A stretch of DNA of 64,000 bases from Actinacidiphila oryziradicis (GCF_005047355.1 NZ_SUMC01000015.1:62001-126000); one strand, 5' to 3'. Positions 15,712-26,197 are shown, numbered from the stretch's first letter. Notes: generated from the sequence alone by a model not told the origin. Numbers and translations: made by a program.

Positions 15712-17643
15712 ATGCTCTTAACGTTCCGCAATCCGGGCGGCCGCAGATTCGCCGCCACCGTCACCGGTACGGCCCTGCTGGCCCTCTCCGGCGTCCTGCT
15801 CGCGCAACCGGCCGCCGCCGATGTCTCCAACGGCGGCTTCGAGACCGGCACCCTGTCCGGCTGGACCACCGCAGGAACCACCTCCCTGGTGAGCTCCGGC
15901 GCCCACACCGGCACCTACGCCGCCCGGGCCGGTTCCACCGCGGCCACCAACGGTGACTCCTCACTCGCCCAGACCTTCACCGCCCCCACCGGCAGCACCC
16001 AGTTGTCCTTCTCCTACAACATCACCTGCCCAGACACCGTCAGCTACGACTGGGCAACGGCCACCCTCCTGGACAACACCACAGGAACGACCACCACCGT
16101 GCTGGCCAAGACCTGTACCAACGGCCAGGGCTGGCAGTCGGCCACCGCGTCGGTCACAGCCGCGCACAGCTACACGCTCACTCTGGTCAGCCATGACGAC
16201 AACTACAGCGGCGACGCGACCTACACCCTCTACGACGACATCGCTCTCACCACCGCCACCACCCCGCCCCCGTCGGCCCTGACCCAGGTCAGCACCGACC
16301 CGTTCACCAACTCCAGCAGCCAGCACGCCACCGAGCTGGAGCCGGACACCTTCGCGTACGGCAGCACCATCGTCGGCTCCTCCCAGGTCGGCCGGTTCAC
16401 CGACGGCGGCGCCTCCGACATCGGCTGGAACACCTCCACCGACAGCGGCGCCACCTGGACGCACGGCATGCTTCCCGGCATCACCACCTACCAGGGCGGC
16501 GGCAGCTGGGCCCGGGTCTCCGACCCCACCGTCGCGTACGACGCCAAACACGGCACCTGGATGATCTCCGGCCTGGTCATCGACTCAGCCGTCAACGGCG
16601 CCGGCGACACCGTCAGCCGCTCCACGAACGGCACCACCTGGCAGAGCCCGGTCCTCGCGATCGGCAACGACGGCCAGAGCTACGACAAGGACTGGATCGT
16701 CTGCGACAACACCTCCACCAGCCCCTACTACGGTCACTGCTACATCGAGGTCGACCTCACCTCGTCCGGCAACCGGGTGATCATGAGCACCTCCTCCGAC
16801 GGCGGCGCCACCTGGTCGACCCCCGCATCGCCCTCCGGTACCCCCAGCGGACTCGGCGGCCAGCCCCTGGTCCAGCCCAGCGGCACCGTGGTCGTCCCCT
16901 ACTCCGCCAACGAAACCGCCGTCCGCGCCTTCACCTCCACCAACGGCGGCACCAGCTGGAACTCCAGCACCCTGGTCGCCAGCATCAGCAGCCACACTGT
17001 GGCCGGCAGCCTGCGCGACGGCACCGGCCTGCCCTCCGCCGAGATCGACGCCACCGGAAAGGTCTACGTCGCCTGGCAGGACTGCCGCTTCCGCACCAGT
17101 TGCACGGCCAATGACATCGTCTACTCCACCTCCGCCAACGGCACCACCTGGTCGGCCGTGACCCGGGTCCCCATCGACACCGTCACCAGCGGCGTCGACC
17201 ACTTCATCCCCGGCATCGGCATCGACCCCACCACCTCGGGCACCACCACCAAGATCGGCCTCTACTACTACTTCTATCCGAACACCAACTGCACCACGGC
17301 CACCTGCCAACTGGAGGTCGGCTACGTCTCCTCCGCCAACGGCGGCACCAGCTGGAGCCCCCCGACCACCGTCGCCGGACCCATGACGCTCGCCCAGGTC
17401 GCCAACACCAGTCAGGGCAGCATGGTCGGCGACTACATCTCCTCCTCCGTCATCAGCGGCAAGGCCGTCTCGCTCTTCGCCGTCGGCAAGACCCCCACGG
17501 GCACCCAGACCTTCGACGAAGCCCTCTACACCGCCGGCGGCCTCCCCACCACCGGCGGCACCGTCACGGCCACCACCACCGGCGCAACCACCCCCGCCAC
17601 CCACACCCCCACAGTCAACACGCCTCTCCCGACACGCCACTGA
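15712..17643 (+). CDS. Secreted sialidase-like protein with N-terminal carbohydrate-binding module; TTA codon 3
   Basis: 643 residues. The ATG at 15712 (AAAGGGA seven bases upstream) starts the signal peptide MLLTFRNPGGRRF.., cleaved near AAA-DV. Residues 40-185 are the same CBM4/9-like module as the end of the preceding protein ([19 protein letters not shown]). Residues 190-610 are a propeller with Asp boxes STDSGATW, SSDGGATW, STNGGTSW and SANGGTSW. The third codon is TTA (15718-15720), the rare leucine codon read by the bldA tRNA in streptomycetes. Expression may therefore be tied to development; that is inference. The protein ends in a Thr/Pro-rich tail. Exact enzyme activity is unknown. 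Confidence 0.8.
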   Translation: MLLTFRNPGGRRFAATVTGTALLALSGVLLAQPAAADVSNGGFETGTLSGWTTAGTTSLVSSGAHTGTYAARAGSTAATNGDSSLAQTFTAPTGSTQLSFSYNITCPDTVSYDWATATLLDNTTGTTTTVLAKTCTNGQGWQSATASVTAAHSYTLTLVSHDDNYSGDATYTLYDDIALTTATTPPPSALTQVSTDPFTNSSSQHATELEPDTFAYGSTIVGSSQVGRFTDGGASDIGWNTSTDSGATWTHGMLPGITTYQGGGSWARVSDPTVAYDAKHGTWMISGLVIDSAVNGAGDTVSRSTNGTTWQSPVLAIGNDGQSYDKDWIVCDNTSTSPYYGHCYIEVDLTSSGNRVIMSTSSDGGATWSTPASPSGTPSGLGGQPLVQPSGTVVVPYSANETAVRAFTSTNGGTSWNSSTLVASISSHTVAGSLRDGTGLPSAEIDATGKVYVAWQDCRFRTSCTANDIVYSTSANGTTWSAVTRVPIDTVTSGVDHFIPGIGIDPTTSGTTTKIGLYYYFYPNTNCTTATCQLEVGYVSSANGGTSWSPPTTVAGPMTLAQVANTSQGSMVGDYISSSVISGKAVSLFAVGKTPTGTQTFDEALYTAGGLPTTGGTVTATTTGATTPATHTPTVNTPLPTRH

Positions 17644-17664
17644 ACCCACCACCCGCCCTAAAGT

Positions 17665-17704
17665 GTGCGGGCGCGCATCTCGGGCTCCGAGGGCGCGCCC
17701 GCAC
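17665..17704. terminator. Nested hairpin terminator at convergent gene ends
   Basis: Arms GTGCGGGCGCGC and GCGCGCCCGCAC are perfect complements. The loop holds a smaller hairpin (CTCGG-GCT-CCGAG). It lies 22 bases after the propeller gene and before the minus-strand operon end, so it can serve both directions. Confidence 0.85.
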
Positions 17705-17759
17705 CTGCCGGCCCGGTGGCCAGGGGGCTCCTGAGCTTCCGCATGCGGACCGGGCCCCG

Positions 17760-17890
17760 GCGAACCACCCCTGGTAGCCGACGGTGATCTTCCCGACCAC
17801 GTCGCCGGCCCCGCTGGTGTGCGGGGCCGGCGAGGCGGAGGCGGTGCCGCGCCAGGCGGCGAGCCCCGCGGTGACGGCGGAGCTGGTGAA
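17760..17890 (-). pseudogene. Relic of a secreted GH71/99-like enzyme, N-terminal piece
   Basis: Directly after the isomerase stop, the frame reads AGLAAWRGTASASPAPHTSG then AGDVVGKITVGYQGWFA: the end of a signal peptide and the first strand of the secreted GH71/99-like (often labelled xylosidase/arabinosidase) family. After QGWFA the homology stops. No start codon or signal-peptide beginning remains. A second relic of the same segment lies at 63130-63302. Confidence 0.65.
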
Positions 17891-17893
17891 GCG

Positions 17894-18910
<1,017 letters not shown>

Positions 18911-18929
18911 GTTCCCTCCTCGGATGAGG

Positions 18930-20120
18930 TCAGTGGTCGATCGGGACGGTGGTCCAGACGCTGCGGTCGGCGGCACTGGCCGCCACCGCGTCCAGCACCC
19001 GCTGCACCCGCAGGCCGTCGGCGAAGGACGGGCTCGGCTGCTCGCCGGCGGCGATCGCCTCGGTGAAGTCCTTCACCTGGTGCGTGAAGCTGTGCTCGTA
19101 GCCGATCAGGTGCCCGGCCGGCCACCACGCCGACATGTACGGGTGGTTCGGCTCGGTGACCAGGATGGTGCGGAAGGCCGCGGTGTCCGGATCCTCCGCA
19201 CGGTCGTAGAAGGCGAGTTCGTTGAGCGACTCGAGGTCGAAGGCCAGGCTGCCGAGCGAGCCGTTGACTTCGATGCGCAGAGCGTTCTTGCGTCCGGTGG
19301 CGAACCGGGTGGCCTCGAAGACGCCGATGGCGCCGCCGGCGAAACGGGCGGTGAACGCCGCCGCGTCGTCCACGGTGACCCGGCCGCGCGCGGTTCCCGC
19401 GCCGGTCGCGGACAGCCCGCTGGCGGCGTCGGGCAGCGGGCGCTCCGGGACGAGCGTCTCCAGCAGCGCGCTCACCCCGGTGATCTGCTGCCCGGTCAGG
19501 TACTGGGCCAGGTCGACGGCGTGCGCGCCCAGGTCGCCCAGGGCCCCTGAGCCGGCCTTCTCCCGGCGCAGCCGCCAGGTGAGCGGGAAGTCCGGGTCGA
19601 CCAGCCAGTCCTGCAGGTACTGCGCGCGGACGTGGTGCAGTGTGCCCAGCCGGCCCTGCGCGATCAGGCGACGGGCGAGGGCCAGAGCGGGCAGCCGCCG
19701 GTAGTTGAAGCCCACCGCGGCGCGTACGCCCCGGGCGGCGGCGCGCTCGGCCGCGGCCGCCATCAGCTCCGCCTCGTCCACCGAGTTGGCCAGCGGCTTC
19801 TCGCACAGTACGTGCTTGCCCGCGTCCAGCGCTGCGACGGCGATCTCGGCGTGGGTGTCGCCCGGGGTGCAGATGTCGATCACGTCGATGTCGTCCCGGG
19901 CGACCAGGCGCTTCCAGTCGGTCTCCCAGTCGGCCCAGCCCAGCTTCTCGGCGGCGGTCCGGACCGAGGGCTCCGACCGGCCGCAGAGCACGGCCGGCTC
20001 GGGGCGCAACGGGAGGTCGAAGAAGCGCGGGGCGGTGTGCCAGGCGTGCGAGTGCGCCGCCCCCATGAAGGCGTAGCCGACCATGCCGACCCGCAGCGCG
20101 GGTATATGAGGCTGCGTCAT
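18930..20120 (-). CDS. Gfo/Idh/MocA-family sugar dehydrogenase
   Basis: 396 residues with GAGGGGAA before the ATG. The N-terminal Rossmann fold starts [18 protein letters not shown]. The catalytic-type motif EKPLANS appears near residue 107, and the C-terminal alpha/beta domain has [16 protein letters not shown] and a late [20 protein letters not shown]. It is an NAD(P)-dependent oxidoreductase acting on a sugar or inositol-like ring. It lies 6 bases after another, only distantly related Gfo/Idh/MocA gene in the same operon, so two separate redox steps are likely. Confidence 0.9.
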   Translation of the reverse strand: MTQPHIPALRVGMVGYAFMGAAHSHAWHTAPRFFDLPLRPEPAVLCGRSEPSVRTAAEKLGWADWETDWKRLVARDDIDVIDICTPGDTHAEIAVAALDAGKHVLCEKPLANSVDEAELMAAAAERAAARGVRAAVGFNYRRLPALALARRLIAQGRLGTLHHVRAQYLQDWLVDPDFPLTWRLRREKAGSGALGDLGAHAVDLAQYLTGQQITGVSALLETLVPERPLPDAASGLSATGAGTARGRVTVDDAAAFTARFAGGAIGVFEATRFATGRKNALRIEVNGSLGSLAFDLESLNELAFYDRAEDPDTAAFRTILVTEPNHPYMSAWWPAGHLIGYEHSFTHQVKDFTEAIAAGEQPSPSFADGLRVQRVLDAVAASAADRSVWTTVPIDH

Positions 20121-20126
20121 TTCCCC

Positions 20127-21242
20127 TCAGTGCTCCTCGGGCCGGGCGCCTGCGGGGACCGCGGCGGGGCGCTCGCAGCTGCTGGTGACCGCGACCGAGC
20201 TGCCGCTCTCCGCAGCGGCGAGCAAGGACTCCATCACATCCAGGACGTGGTACGCGAGTTCCCCGCTGGCGCGGTGCGCGCCGCCGGTGGTCAGGGCGCG
20301 GGCCAGGTCGGAGACGCCGTAGCCGCGGGCCGCGTCCGGGTAGCCGCCGCGCACCGGGACCGGCGTCCAGTTCTCCGCCGCGCCGGTGAAGAGCCGCACC
20401 GCGCCGTCGAAGCCGTTGGGGTCGGGCACGGACAGCGATCCGGCGGTGCCGTAGACCTCGATCCTGGGGAGTTCGCCGGCCCAGATGTCGAAGCTCATCA
20501 CCAGCGTGGACAGCGCTCCGCCGGAGTGCTCCAGGACCCCGGTGACGTGCGTGGCTACCTCGACCGGGAACTCGGTTCCGGCCCGCGGTCCGCTGCCGAT
20601 GGTGCGGGTGGGCCGGGAGGCCGAGCTCATCCCGACCACCCGGCGCACCGGGCCGAGCAGGGTGACCAGCGCGGTGAGGTAGTACGGGCCCATGTCCAGC
20701 AGCGGGCCGCCGCCCGGGCGGTAGTAGAACTCCGGTGCCGGGTGCCAGCGTTCGTGCCCGGGGGTGACCATGAAGGCGGTCGCCGCGATCGGCGCGCCGA
20801 TATCGCCGGCGTCCAGGCTGGCCCGCGCGGTCTGCACGCCGGTGCCGAGCACGGTGTCCGGGGCGCAGCCGAGCCGCACCCCGGCCCGGTCTGCCGCCGC
20901 CAGCACCTCGCGGGCCTCGGCGGTGGTGGCGGCCAGCGGCTTCTCCCCGTAGACGTGCTTGCCGGCGGCGATCGCGGCGTGCGCCACCTCGGCGTGCGCG
21001 GCCGGGATGGTGAGGTTGAGGACGAGGTCGACGTCCTCGGCGGAGTAGAGCCGCTCGGGGGTGGTCGCGCGGGCGCCGGGAACCGCGTCGGCGGTGGCCG
21101 CGGCGCGCTCGGCGTCCAGGTCGGCGATCGCGGTCACCTGCAGGTTGCCGAGTTGGGGGAGCGTCTTGAGGTAGGCGCCGCTGATCTGCCCGGCGCCGAC
21201 CAGGCCCACTCGTAGTACTTGCTGCCCGGCTCGGTCCTTCAT
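20127..21242 (-). CDS. Gfo/Idh/MocA-family dehydrogenase partnered with ThuA
   Basis: 371 residues. The ATG at 21242 overlaps the ThuA stop as ATGA, which implies translational coupling and fixes the start over an in-frame ATG 12 bases earlier. It reads RVGLVGAGQISGAYLKTLPQ, GEKPLAAT and DMGPYYLTALVTLLGP, typical of the family. The pair ThuA plus this dehydrogenase is repeated at 34236-35976, whose dehydrogenase is clearly homologous (CAPDTVLGTG, EFYYRPGGGPLLDMGPYYL in both). In characterised relatives ThuB/ThuA oxidise disaccharides to 3-keto forms; the same here is an inference. Confidence 0.9.
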   Translation of the reverse strand: MKDRAGQQVLRVGLVGAGQISGAYLKTLPQLGNLQVTAIADLDAERAAATADAVPGARATTPERLYSAEDVDLVLNLTIPAAHAEVAHAAIAAGKHVYGEKPLAATTAEAREVLAAADRAGVRLGCAPDTVLGTGVQTARASLDAGDIGAPIAATAFMVTPGHERWHPAPEFYYRPGGGPLLDMGPYYLTALVTLLGPVRRVVGMSSASRPTRTIGSGPRAGTEFPVEVATHVTGVLEHSGGALSTLVMSFDIWAGELPRIEVYGTAGSLSVPDPNGFDGAVRLFTGAAENWTPVPVRGGYPDAARGYGVSDLARALTTGGAHRASGELAYHVLDVMESLLAAAESGSSVAVTSSCERPAAVPAGARPEEH

Positions 21243-21913
21243 CGGGTCGCCCATGTCATGCCCTTCCTGATCATCGAGTCCACTTGGGGTACCTCCAGAT
21301 CGGCCAGGTTGTGCCCGACCGCGGTGACGAACACCCGGCCCGCGCCCCAGCGGCGGATCCAGGTGACCGGCACGACCGCGCCGGCGAGCTCGGGGAAATC
21401 CGGGTCGGCCGCGTAGTCGGTGACCGCCAGCACCTCCACCGCCGGATCCATGTGCAGGTAGTACTGCTCTGTGGTGACGGTGAACGGCTCGATGCCGGCC
21501 AGCACCGGGTGGTCGGAGTGCTCGGGCAGCGGGCGGACCCGGTAGGTGGTGAACTCCCTTGGATGGTGGACGAACTGACCACCGGTCATCAGCTGGTAGC
21601 GGGTCTCGGCGCGGAAGGAGTCGATGATTCCGCCGTGCCAGCCCGCGAGGCCGGTGCCGGCGCGCACGGCCTGGGACAGGCCCGCGGCCTGCTCGCCGGT
21701 TATCTGCCCCATCGTCCAGCACTGCACGACCAGGTCGGTGCCGGCCAGTAGTTCCTCGTCCAGGTAGCTGTCCAGCGAGTCGGAGACGGTGACCTGGTAG
21801 CCGTCCGCCTTCAGCGCGGTGGCGTAGCGGTCGCCGGCGGGCACCGGGACATGGCCGTCCCAGCCGCCGCGTACGACCAGGGCCTGCTTGGGTTTCTGAG
21901 CTGTCGTCGTCAT
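21239..21913 (-). CDS. ThuA-domain protein (trehalose-utilisation type)
   Basis: 224 residues. The ATG at 21913 overlaps the epimerase stop (ATGA), so a longer frame to 21955 is not used. The class-I amidotransferase-like ThuA fold shows as ALVVRGGWDGHVPVPAGDRY, GWHGGIIDSF, FTTYRVRPLPEHSDHPVLAG and GRVFVTAVGH. ThuA proteins work with Gfo/Idh/MocA dehydrogenases in uptake-linked disaccharide catabolism; their exact chemistry is poorly settled. It overlaps its dehydrogenase partner by four bases. The homologue at 34236 is frameshifted, so this is the window's only intact copy. Confidence 0.9.
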   Translation of the reverse strand: MTTTAQKPKQALVVRGGWDGHVPVPAGDRYATALKADGYQVTVSDSLDSYLDEELLAGTDLVVQCWTMGQITGEQAAGLSQAVRAGTGLAGWHGGIIDSFRAETRYQLMTGGQFVHHPREFTTYRVRPLPEHSDHPVLAGIEPFTVTTEQYYLHMDPAVEVLAVTDYAADPDFPELAGAVVPVTWIRRWGAGRVFVTAVGHNLADLEVPQVDSMIRKGMTWATR

Positions 21914-22791
21914 ATCTGCTCTCCGGTAAGGCCGGCGGGAGTTCCGTCCCGCCACGTGTGGATGGGAGTGAAGCCGAGCAGTTCAGTGCTGCGTCGGGTG
22001 GAGTAGGGGGTGCCGAAGGCGTCCGGTGCGTCGGCGAGCGGAGCGGTGGGGTGGTGGCGGCTCAGCAGTTCGCGGGTCGGCTGGAGGGCGGTGGTGTCCG
22101 GTGCCGCCACGTTGATCAGGTGGAAGCCGGTCAGCGGTCGGGTGAGCGCGGCCTCGACGGACCGGGCGGCGTCCCGGGTGTCGAGCCAGCCCCACAGGCC
22201 GCCGCGGTCGCGCGCCGGGTCCTCCTGCACCCAGGTGAGGTGGCGGCGCAGCCGCTGCCCGCTGCCGAGGAAGGGGAAGCGCAGGCTGACCACCGTGCCG
22301 CCCCAGCGACGGGCGGTGGTCTCGGCGATCAGCTCGCCGATGTGCTTGGACAGGCCGTAGACGTCCTCGGCGAGGTAGGGGTGGCCCTCGGTGACCGGGA
22401 TCTCGGCGGGGGCCCGGTAGACCGTGGACCAGGCCAGGCCCAGCGCGGAGAGGCTGGAGATGTGCACCATCCGGCGCACGCCGGCCCGGGCCGCGGTGTC
22501 CAGCACCTGGTAGGTCCCCTGCACGTTGACGGTGAACACCTCCTGCGGGGTACCGGAGTTGGGGGAGGGCAGGGCGGCGGCGTGCACCACCGCGTCCACG
22601 CCGTCGACGAGTTCGCGTGCGTGCCCGGGGTCGAGCAGGTCGCCGAGCACCGGCTCGACGGATCCACCGGGGAGTCCGCTGGACGCGAGCGCGGTGCGGT
22701 CGTGGGCGCGCACGGTCCAGCCGGCGGCCGCCAGTTGGGCGACGACCTCCTGCCCGAGCATTCCTGCTGCGCCGGTGACCAGGACTTTCAC
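21910..22791 (-). CDS. NAD-dependent epimerase/dehydratase family protein
   Basis: 293 residues from a GTG with AAAGGCA upstream. It is an extended SDR: glycine motif GAAGMLG at residues 7-13, HAAALPSPN, and the catalytic pair in YGLSK near residue 150. The end (LLGFTPIHTWRD) is typical of sugar-modifying members. In the operon it lies between the permeases and ThuA, so it probably acts on the imported sugar or its oxidation product. A similar protein without transport genes occurs at 59445. Confidence 0.88.
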   Translation of the reverse strand: MKVLVTGAAGMLGQEVVAQLAAAGWTVRAHDRTALASSGLPGGSVEPVLGDLLDPGHARELVDGVDAVVHAAALPSPNSGTPQEVFTVNVQGTYQVLDTAARAGVRRMVHISSLSALGLAWSTVYRAPAEIPVTEGHPYLAEDVYGLSKHIGELIAETTARRWGGTVVSLRFPFLGSGQRLRRHLTWVQEDPARDRGGLWGWLDTRDAARSVEAALTRPLTGFHLINVAAPDTTALQPTRELLSRHHPTAPLADAPDAFGTPYSTRRSTELLGFTPIHTWRDGTPAGLTGEQI

Positions 22792-22832
22792 TGTGACTGC
22801 CTTTCAGTTCGCGTGTGCCGGGGGCCCGCCCG

Positions 22833-23741
22833 TCAACCCTTGACCGCGCCGGTCAGGCCGTTGACGAAGTAGCGCTGCAGGAAGACGAAGAGCAGCACCA
22901 CCGGGATGATGATGATCAGTGAGGCGGCCATCAGCACGTTCTGCTGCGGTGCGGCGGAGGAGCTGAGGTTCTGCAGGCCGAGCGGGAGGGTGTAGGTGGA
23001 GGGGTCGCTGAGCGAGACCCGGGCGAGCACGAACTCGTTCCAGGTGGGGATCGCGGTGAGCAGCGCGATGGTGACCAGGGCCGGTCGGCAGGAGGGAAGG
23101 AAGATCGACCAGAAGGTGCGCAGTTCGCCTGCGCCGTCCATCCGTGCGGACTCCCGCAGTTCGCGCGGTACCGAACGGAAGGCGCTGGTCAGCAGCATCG
23201 CCGCGAGCGGGGCGGTGCCGTTGATGCTGGGCAGTATCAGGCCGAGCCGGGTGCCGAGCAGGTCGAGCTTGTTCTGCAGGATGACGATCGGCAGCAGCAG
23301 GGTGATGCCGGGCACGAACAGCAGGGCCACGAACGAGCCGTAGAGCAGCCTGCGGCCGGGGAAGTCCAGCACGCCGAAGGCGTAGCCGGCCAGCGAGTAG
23401 ACCAGCAGCACGCCGACCGTGGTGCCGAGCGTGATGATCAGGCTGTTGCCGAAGTAACGCAGGAAGTGCAGCTGGCTCCAGGTCTGGGCCAGGGTGGCCA
23501 GGGTGGGGTGGTGCGGGATGAGATGGCCGCCGCTGAGCACTTCCCGGCTGTTCTTGAAGGCGCCGGAGACCATCCACAGGAAGGGGTAGGCGCTGATCAG
23601 GGCGTAGCCGGTGAGCAGGGCGTAGACGACGGTGCGCCGGGTGATCCGGCGGGCGTGCCCGGCGCCGCGGGTCCGCTCGCGGTCCGTCCGCCGGGTCGTG
23701 GCGGGGGTGGTGGGGCGGTCGAGGAGGGCGGGGGCGGTCAT
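22833..23741 (-). CDS. ABC sugar transporter permease, MalG type
   Basis: 302 residues with about six membrane helices. The EAA-loop motif for the ATPase contact is present as ELRESARMDGAGELRTFWSI, close to the end of the cytoplasmic loop, with the usual C-terminal FLQRYFVNGLTGAVKG. Its start overlaps the MalF-type gene by four bases. The next gene (epimerase) begins 41 bases after its stop. Imports an oligosaccharide with the partner permease and lipoprotein. No ATPase gene is nearby. Confidence 0.92.
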   Translation of the reverse strand: MTAPALLDRPTTPATTRRTDRERTRGAGHARRITRRTVVYALLTGYALISAYPFLWMVSGAFKNSREVLSGGHLIPHHPTLATLAQTWSQLHFLRYFGNSLIITLGTTVGVLLVYSLAGYAFGVLDFPGRRLLYGSFVALLFVPGITLLLPIVILQNKLDLLGTRLGLILPSINGTAPLAAMLLTSAFRSVPRELRESARMDGAGELRTFWSIFLPSCRPALVTIALLTAIPTWNEFVLARVSLSDPSTYTLPLGLQNLSSSAAPQQNVLMAASLIIIIPVVLLFVFLQRYFVNGLTGAVKG

Positions 23742-24679
23742 GTGCGGCTCCGCAGGACACGGACGTTGAGGGCGGACAGCAGCAGGGCTGCGACGAACAG
23801 CAGCCAGCCGAGGGCACTGGCGAGTCCCAGGGTGGGCTTGAGCGCGTTGACGAAGGCGAGGTTGTAGGACTCCAGGCCGAGCACGGTGGTGTGGCCGCCG
23901 GGGCCGCCGTTGGTCATGACCAGGAAGATCTGGAAGCCCTGGAGGGCGTCGCGCATGTTGAGCATCACCACGGCGGCGGTGATCGGGCGCAGCAGCGGCC
24001 AGATCACGGCGGTCATGGTGCGCAGACCGCCGGCCCCGTCGATGGCCGCGGCGTCCAGCACCGAGGAGTCCACGGCCTGGAGCCCGGTCAGGTAGAGCAG
24101 CATGGCGACCGGGATCGCGGACCAGGACATCACCACGATCAGGGTGGGCAGCGCGGTCGCCGGGTTGCCGAGGAAGCCCTGCGGCTGGGAGAGGCTGCCC
24201 AGGCCGAGGTGTTTGAGCAGGTAGTTGAGCGAGCTGTCCGGCTGCAGTACGTAGGTCCAGGCGTAGTAGACCGCGATTCCGGCGGTGATGTACGGCAGGA
24301 AGTAGACGGTGCGGAAGACGGCGCGCAGCCGGGTGATCCGGTTGAGCAGCACAGCGAGCGGGAAGCCGACGGCGACGGCCAGCGCCGGTACGGCGATCAT
24401 CACCACCAGGGTGCGCAGCGCGGCGCTCCGCACGATCGGCGCGATGGTCGGGTCCCGGTAGAGGAGGTCCAGGTAGTTGGCGGTGCCGACCCAGGTCCAG
24501 TGCGGGGTGAAGCCGTTCCAGCGGGCGAGGCTGAGCAGCAGCCCGTAGCCGATGGTGTAGACGCCCATGACGGCGAACAGCGCCACGGCGGGCAGTAGGA
24601 AGGCGTAGCCGGTCAGGGCTTCGCGCAGGCGTCGTCGGCCTGCGGCTGACCTCGGGAGCAGGGGGAGGGGGGAAGTCAC
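23738..24679 (-). CDS. ABC sugar transporter permease, MalF type
   Basis: 313 residues, six predicted helices. The N-terminus reads LTGYAFLLPAVALFAVMGVY and the EAA motif SSVLDAAAIDGAGGLRTM. It follows the binding-protein gene by seven bases and overlaps the MalG-type gene. Together they form the channel of a CUT1-type importer. Confidence 0.92.
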   Translation of the reverse strand: MTSPLPLLPRSAAGRRRLREALTGYAFLLPAVALFAVMGVYTIGYGLLLSLARWNGFTPHWTWVGTANYLDLLYRDPTIAPIVRSAALRTLVVMIAVPALAVAVGFPLAVLLNRITRLRAVFRTVYFLPYITAGIAVYYAWTYVLQPDSSLNYLLKHLGLGSLSQPQGFLGNPATALPTLIVVMSWSAIPVAMLLYLTGLQAVDSSVLDAAAIDGAGGLRTMTAVIWPLLRPITAAVVMLNMRDALQGFQIFLVMTNGGPGGHTTVLGLESYNLAFVNALKPTLGLASALGWLLFVAALLLSALNVRVLRSRT

Positions 24680-24686
24680 CGCGCTG

Positions 24687-26081
24687 TCACTTCCAGGAGT
24701 TGGTGATCAGGACGCCGAGCTGCTTTGCGGCCCCGGCCGGGCTCAGGCCCTTGAGCGGGGACATCTGCACGAGGACGGTTCCGGACTGGGTGGGGTCGTA
24801 GGTGGGGCCCATGAAGGTGGTGTCGCTGGGGATGTAGGTGTCCGGTCCGGCCGGGCCGAAGACGCTCTCTAGGGCGGCCATGTGCGGCCCGACCGCGGAG
24901 GCCGCGCTTGCGCCGAGATCGGTGGCGGGCAGGTCGAGCGCTGTCCGGGCGAAGGCGGCGGCCGCCTGACGTGAGGTCAGAAAGCGGACCCACTTGAGGT
25001 CGTCCGCGCGGTTGGCGCTGCTGGCGGTGATGGAGAGCCCGGTGAGCGCGATCGGAGCGAGTTTGAGGTGCGGGACGGCGCTGCCGGTGGCCGGGGGGAC
25101 GGCGAAGGCGACGACATTGTTCGCGTTCATCCCGTCCTGCTGGATGGAGGACAGGGTGAAGGTGCCGCCGATGTCGAAGGCCGACTTGCCCTGGGCGAAG
25201 GCCCGGTCGGCGTCGTCGATGCCCAGCGCCTGGCTGCCCGGTGTCCAGTACGGGGTCAGCTCGTTGTAGAGCGAGAGCAGCTGCTGTCCGGCCGGGCTGG
25301 ACCAGTTGGACGTGGGGTTCTTGCCGAACAGCGCCTCGAATCGGTTCTTGCCGAGGTAGGCGTAGGAGAGCGGTTGCAGCAGCCAGTCGAAGGCGGTGGA
25401 CGGGTCCTGGAGGCCCATCGTGATGCCGCCGGACTGCTGGCCGGCGGTGTGGGTGGCGCGCAGCCAGGAGATGAACTGCTCCCACGTGGCGGGTGGTTGG
25501 TCCGGGTTGAGCCCTGCGGCCTTGAGCATCGAGCGGTTGGCGTAGACGATACCGAAGGTGCCTGCGGTGAGCGGCACGCTGAACAGCTGCCCCTTCTTCA
25601 CTCCCGGGTCGCTCGACTTGGGCTCCTGCGAGCTCCGGTAGACGCTGTCGGTGACCAGGCCGCTGTCGGCGGTGCCGGGCAGGAACTGGGCGTGCCAGAC
25701 GGGGTCCATGCTGCTCGCCAGGTCTGCGGCTATACCGGCCCCCCCGAAGGTGAAGTCCTCGCCGCCGGCGTGGGCCTCGACCACGTCGGCGAGATTGCCG
25801 GTCGCGGCTCCGCTCTGCATCTTGCTGCTGAAGGTGTCGTCCGGGGTGTAGGCGGTGATCCGTACGGCGACGCCGGTCTGCTTCTTGAAGACGGCGGCGG
25901 CCTGCTCCAGCGCGTTGACGTGGGTCTGCTTGAACGTCCACATGGTGATGGTGTGCGGTGGCTCCGCGCGCACCCGGCTCGGGGCCAGTGAGCCGGCCCC
26001 ACAGGCCGTGGTGCTGAGGGCGGCTGCGGCCGCAGCGGCACATGCGGTCCAAGTCCGCACTCGGCGCCAAAGGTTGGGCAT
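24687..26081 (-). CDS. Sugar-binding lipoprotein of the ABC importer
   Basis: 464 residues, first gene of the operon, with GGAGG six bases before the ATG. The lipobox LSTTAC places the lipid anchor on Cys27. The mature part is a family-1 solute-binding protein (HTITMWTFKQTHVNALEQAA, VPLTAGTFGIVYANRSML, FAQGKSAFDIGGTF). It binds an oligosaccharide outside the cell; the ligand is not deducible. Transcription probably starts near 26110 from a promoter overlapped by an operator. Confidence 0.92.
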   Translation of the reverse strand: MPNLWRRVRTWTACAAAAAAALSTTACGAGSLAPSRVRAEPPHTITMWTFKQTHVNALEQAAAVFKKQTGVAVRITAYTPDDTFSSKMQSGAATGNLADVVEAHAGGEDFTFGGAGIAADLASSMDPVWHAQFLPGTADSGLVTDSVYRSSQEPKSSDPGVKKGQLFSVPLTAGTFGIVYANRSMLKAAGLNPDQPPATWEQFISWLRATHTAGQQSGGITMGLQDPSTAFDWLLQPLSYAYLGKNRFEALFGKNPTSNWSSPAGQQLLSLYNELTPYWTPGSQALGIDDADRAFAQGKSAFDIGGTFTLSSIQQDGMNANNVVAFAVPPATGSAVPHLKLAPIALTGLSITASSANRADDLKWVRFLTSRQAAAAFARTALDLPATDLGASAASAVGPHMAALESVFGPAGPDTYIPSDTTFMGPTYDPTQSGTVLVQMSPLKGLSPAGAAKQLGVLITNSWK

Positions 26082-26120
26082 ATGGTCCTCCGCGCGTCAT
26101 TGGGGGCGGCCGTGAAGACC

Positions 26121-26148
26121 ATAGGAGCGCCGTATTTAACATGTCAAT
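26121..26148 (-). promoter_or_regulatory. Promoter and operator 1 of the sugar operon
   Basis: On the minus strand TTGACA (26142-26147) is followed after 18 bases by TATGGT (-10 like) near 26118-26123. The near-palindrome TTGACATGTTAA spans the -35 box, so a bound repressor would block polymerase. The same 12-mer occurs in the opposite direction at 26198-26209. Confidence 0.7.
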
Positions 26149-26197
26149 AGGACCCGACTGCTGGCATCGTGTTTGCTCGTATCTGTTAAGTCGGCCC

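Noticed and set aside
18930..21242. The two adjacent Gfo/Idh/MocA genes as a recent tandem duplication
   Set aside because: Their N-terminal motifs and C-terminal domains differ strongly; the 20127 protein is much closer to the one at 34879 than to its neighbour.
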